A stretch of 6,314 nucleotides of DNA, from assembly GCA_021805585.1 (NCBI GenBank), contig JAJZEY010000327.1, forward strand, positions 1-6,314. The letters are read 5' to 3'. Shown one piece after another: positions 6,283 through 6,314 of this stretch. The notes under the pieces are model-generated. The model saw nothing but the letters and a program-made list of their open reading frames with translations, did not search any database and was not told the origin of the DNA. Origin of the DNA: Planctomycetota bacterium. Its GTDB lineage: Bacteria; Planctomycetota; Phycisphaerae; WQYP01. Within the stretch, counting starts at the first letter, position 1. Each line of letters starts with the position of its first letter. The translations under genes and the position numbers were made by a program.

Positions 6283-6314
6283 AAGCGTAAAAAACTCACC
6301 TCGCGCAAAAACTA

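Larger units (their letters stand above)
6234..6314. other. AT-rich edge segment interrupting the epimerase; possible mobile-element end
   Basis: About 35% GC by hand count, against clearly GC-rich flanking genes. It begins where epimerase homology stops. All three plus frames meet stops early. One minus frame reads open from the edge across the junction (ending at about 6198) but gives no recognisable protein. Two inverted repeats lie in it. The composition break and the abrupt loss of homology suggest the edge of an insertion sequence or a recombination scar. No transposase or known terminal repeat was recognised, so the call is tentative. Confidence 0.35.

Noticed and set aside
1..6314. 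CRISPR arrays, tRNA or rRNA genes
   Set aside because: No regularly spaced direct repeats and no recognisable tRNA or rRNA segments were seen by eye.

Overview
The window looks like part of a chromosome from a planctomycete or a relative in the PVC (Planctomycetes-Verrucomicrobia-Chlamydiae) group. The main reason is a run of three small, divergent EutN/CcmL-family genes on the plus strand (positions 156-1188). They encode pentameric vertex proteins (BMC-P) of a bacterial microcompartment. Three BMC-P paralogues of distinct subtypes in a row is the pattern of the planctomycete/verrucomicrobial 'PVM' compartment, which is known to break down L-fucose and L-rhamnose through a lactaldehyde intermediate. 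The DNA is GC-rich. The neighbouring secreted S10 carboxypeptidase and the large secreted PA14/PKD protein also suit this group. The taxonomic placement is inference from gene content, not a database match.

Layout: 1-155 is the lead-in to the compartment genes, with no gene I can recognise. 156-455, 515-823 and 907-1188 are the three vertex-protein genes, closed by a short hairpin with a T tract at 1192-1212. The cluster then meets a minus-strand block head-on across about 120 bp. Read in its own direction (right to left), that block is: the 3' remnant of an NAD-dependent epimerase/dehydratase gene (5876 to about 6235), a PA14 + PKD + helical-repeat exported protein (3809-5857, 18 bp downstream of the epimerase), a 267-bp gap, a HIT-family nucleotide-binding protein (3050-3541), and an exported S10 serine carboxypeptidase (1312-2928). 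The last 80 or so bases (from about 6234) turn AT-rich, contain two inverted repeats, and cut the epimerase gene off from its N-terminal half.

How the genes fit together: the three BMC-P proteins would cap the vertices of one shell. The hexameric shell proteins and the enzymes (aldolase, aldehyde dehydrogenase, PduL and so on) must lie outside the window, probably to the left. The minus-strand genes show no obvious tie to the compartment. Epimerase and PA14 gene probably shared a transcript, whereas HIT and S10 are spaced widely enough to have their own control. The points most worth a second look are the divergence of the vertex proteins from one another, the interrupted epimerase at the right edge, and the domain make-up of the PA14 protein.
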